Assembly: GCA_964400545.1 (NCBI GenBank)
Contig: CAYNUG010000124.1
Coordinates: forward strand, 1-6,451
Length of the DNA stretch: 6,451 bases
DNA from: UBA647 sp964400545
Lineage (GTDB): Bacteria > Acidobacteriota > Aminicenantia > UBA2199
Reading direction: 5' to 3'
The notes under the pieces are model-generated. The model made no database searches, was not told where the DNA came from, and saw only the letters and a program-made list of their open reading frames with translations. Of the stretch, positions 5,884 through 6,451 are shown piece after piece; positions within the stretch are counted from its first letter, which is position 1, and every line of letters begins with the position of its first letter. The translations under genes were made by a program, and so were the position numbers.

Positions 5884-6451
5884 TTAAGATTTTGTGAGCT
5901 GTTCAAGATATTCAGACACCATTTTTTTTACGGTGAATTTTTCGGAGTGAGAATAACCCTTTTCTTCAAATCCGGACCTTAGTTCCGGATCGGAGAGGAG
6001 TTGTTCTATCTTCAGTGCGAGTTCATCCGGAGAATCCTGATCAAAGTATAATGCTGCTTCTCCCAGAATCTCACCGAGACTTCCACCTTTTGTTGAGATA
6101 ACGGCCTTTCTCCTTGACATGGCTTCAAGTGGGGGGAATCCGAATCCTTCATATAGGGAGGGGAAAACAAATAGTTCGGAAAAATCCAGAAGATCAATGA
6201 GTTCCTCTACAGGGATATATCCGGTCGGTACCACTTTCTTATCGATCCCGAATTTCCGGATATTCCTCATAAGTTCCTCATTATTATTGACCCCGGCTAA
6301 GATAAGCCTTAGGTCAGGGAACTTTTTGCTTATTATTGCAAATGCTTTGAACAACACATTAAGATTTTTGTGTGGTTTGAAATTGCCTGTGTACATAAGG
6401 TAGGGGAATGGTTTCGGGTTTGAACCTTTTTTATATCTGAAGAAAATATCC
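5884..6451 (-). CDS. Glycosyltransferase family 4 (GT-B), C-terminal part; 5' end outside window
   Basis: Retaining GT-B glycosyltransferase that transfers a sugar from a nucleotide-sugar donor, most often in O-antigen, capsule or exopolysaccharide synthesis at the cytoplasmic face. 188 residues are visible, the frame being open to the right edge; GT4 enzymes run about 350-400, so roughly half is missing, including the acceptor-binding N-terminal domain. The donor-binding half is intact: YTGNFKPHKNL near the domain entry, LRLILAG, then PSLYEGFGFPPLEAM with the EX7E pair (Glu codons at 6150-6148 and 6126-6124), STKGGSLGEILGEAALYF, and the usual helical tail ending at TAA. An internal ATG at 6396 is not the start: the 18 preceding open codons (ending NPKPFPYL) match the family linker before YTGN. 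Beside an Rmd-like gene the donor could be GDP-mannose or GDP-rhamnose, but specificity is not readable here. Confidence 0.92.
   Translation of the reverse strand, partial: DIFFRYKKGSNPKPFPYLMYTGNFKPHKNLNVLFKAFAIISKKFPDLRLILAGVNNNEELMRNIRKFGIDKKVVPTGYIPVEELIDLLDFSELFVFPSLYEGFGFPPLEAMSRRKAVISTKGGSLGEILGEAALYFDQDSPDELALKIEQLLSDPELRSGFEEKGYSHSEKFTVKKMVSEYLEQLTKS

Noticed and set aside
5917..5935. CACC / GGTG inverted repeat around a T-run, possible terminator
   Set aside because: The stem is only four pairs, the T-run sits in the loop rather than after the stem, and it is within the GT4 coding sequence.

Overview
The window looks like an AT-rich (roughly 37-38 % G+C by eye) diderm bacterial chromosome segment packed with cell-envelope genes. 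It has no mobile element, CRISPR array, RNA gene or long non-coding stretch that I can find. The largest gap between genes is 86 bases. The tail-specific protease (for example FDPHTAYFPP and VAQGDGEPVD) and the acyltransferase resemble proteins of the FCB superphylum and neighbouring lineages. A sigma70-type TTGACT/TATAAT promoter and purine-rich Shine-Dalgarno sites argue against a typical Bacteroidia genome, so I would guess a less-studied FCB-like or similar Gram-negative phylum. This placement is inference from remembered family signatures, not from a search.

Layout, left to right. Positions 1-1849 (minus) hold a periplasmic C-terminal processing protease (Prc/Tsp, peptidase S41) whose C-terminus runs off the left edge. 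Positions 1878-2678 (minus) hold a PlsC-type acyltransferase 28 bases upstream of prc, so plsC-prc reads as one operon. Positions 2679-2764 are a divergent promoter region, with a near-consensus promoter facing plsC and a weaker candidate facing the other way. Positions 2765-4942 (plus) hold lptD, the outer-membrane LPS transporter. Positions 4946-5875 (plus), 3 bases after lptD, hold an Rmd-like GDP-6-deoxy-mannose reductase / extended SDR sugar-nucleotide enzyme. Positions 5884-6451 (minus) hold the C-terminal part of a GT4 glycosyltransferase that converges on rmd with only 8 bases between the stop codons.

The genes share a theme. PlsC makes membrane phospholipid precursors or remodels acyl lipids. 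LptD inserts LPS in the outer membrane. The Rmd-like enzyme would make a GDP-deoxysugar (probably GDP-D-rhamnose) and the GT4 enzyme would transfer a sugar to surface glycan. Prc trims or degrades periplasmic proteins. The window may lie at the edge of a larger polysaccharide locus to the right.

I did not find a clearly new multi-gene system. The points most worth a second look are an LptD with only two cysteines placed to make one interdomain disulfide, divergent promoters that would give almost leaderless plsC and lptD mRNAs, an HX4E in place of HX4D in the acyltransferase, an altered Rossmann glycine motif in the Rmd-like enzyme, and a marked excess of GATC sites.
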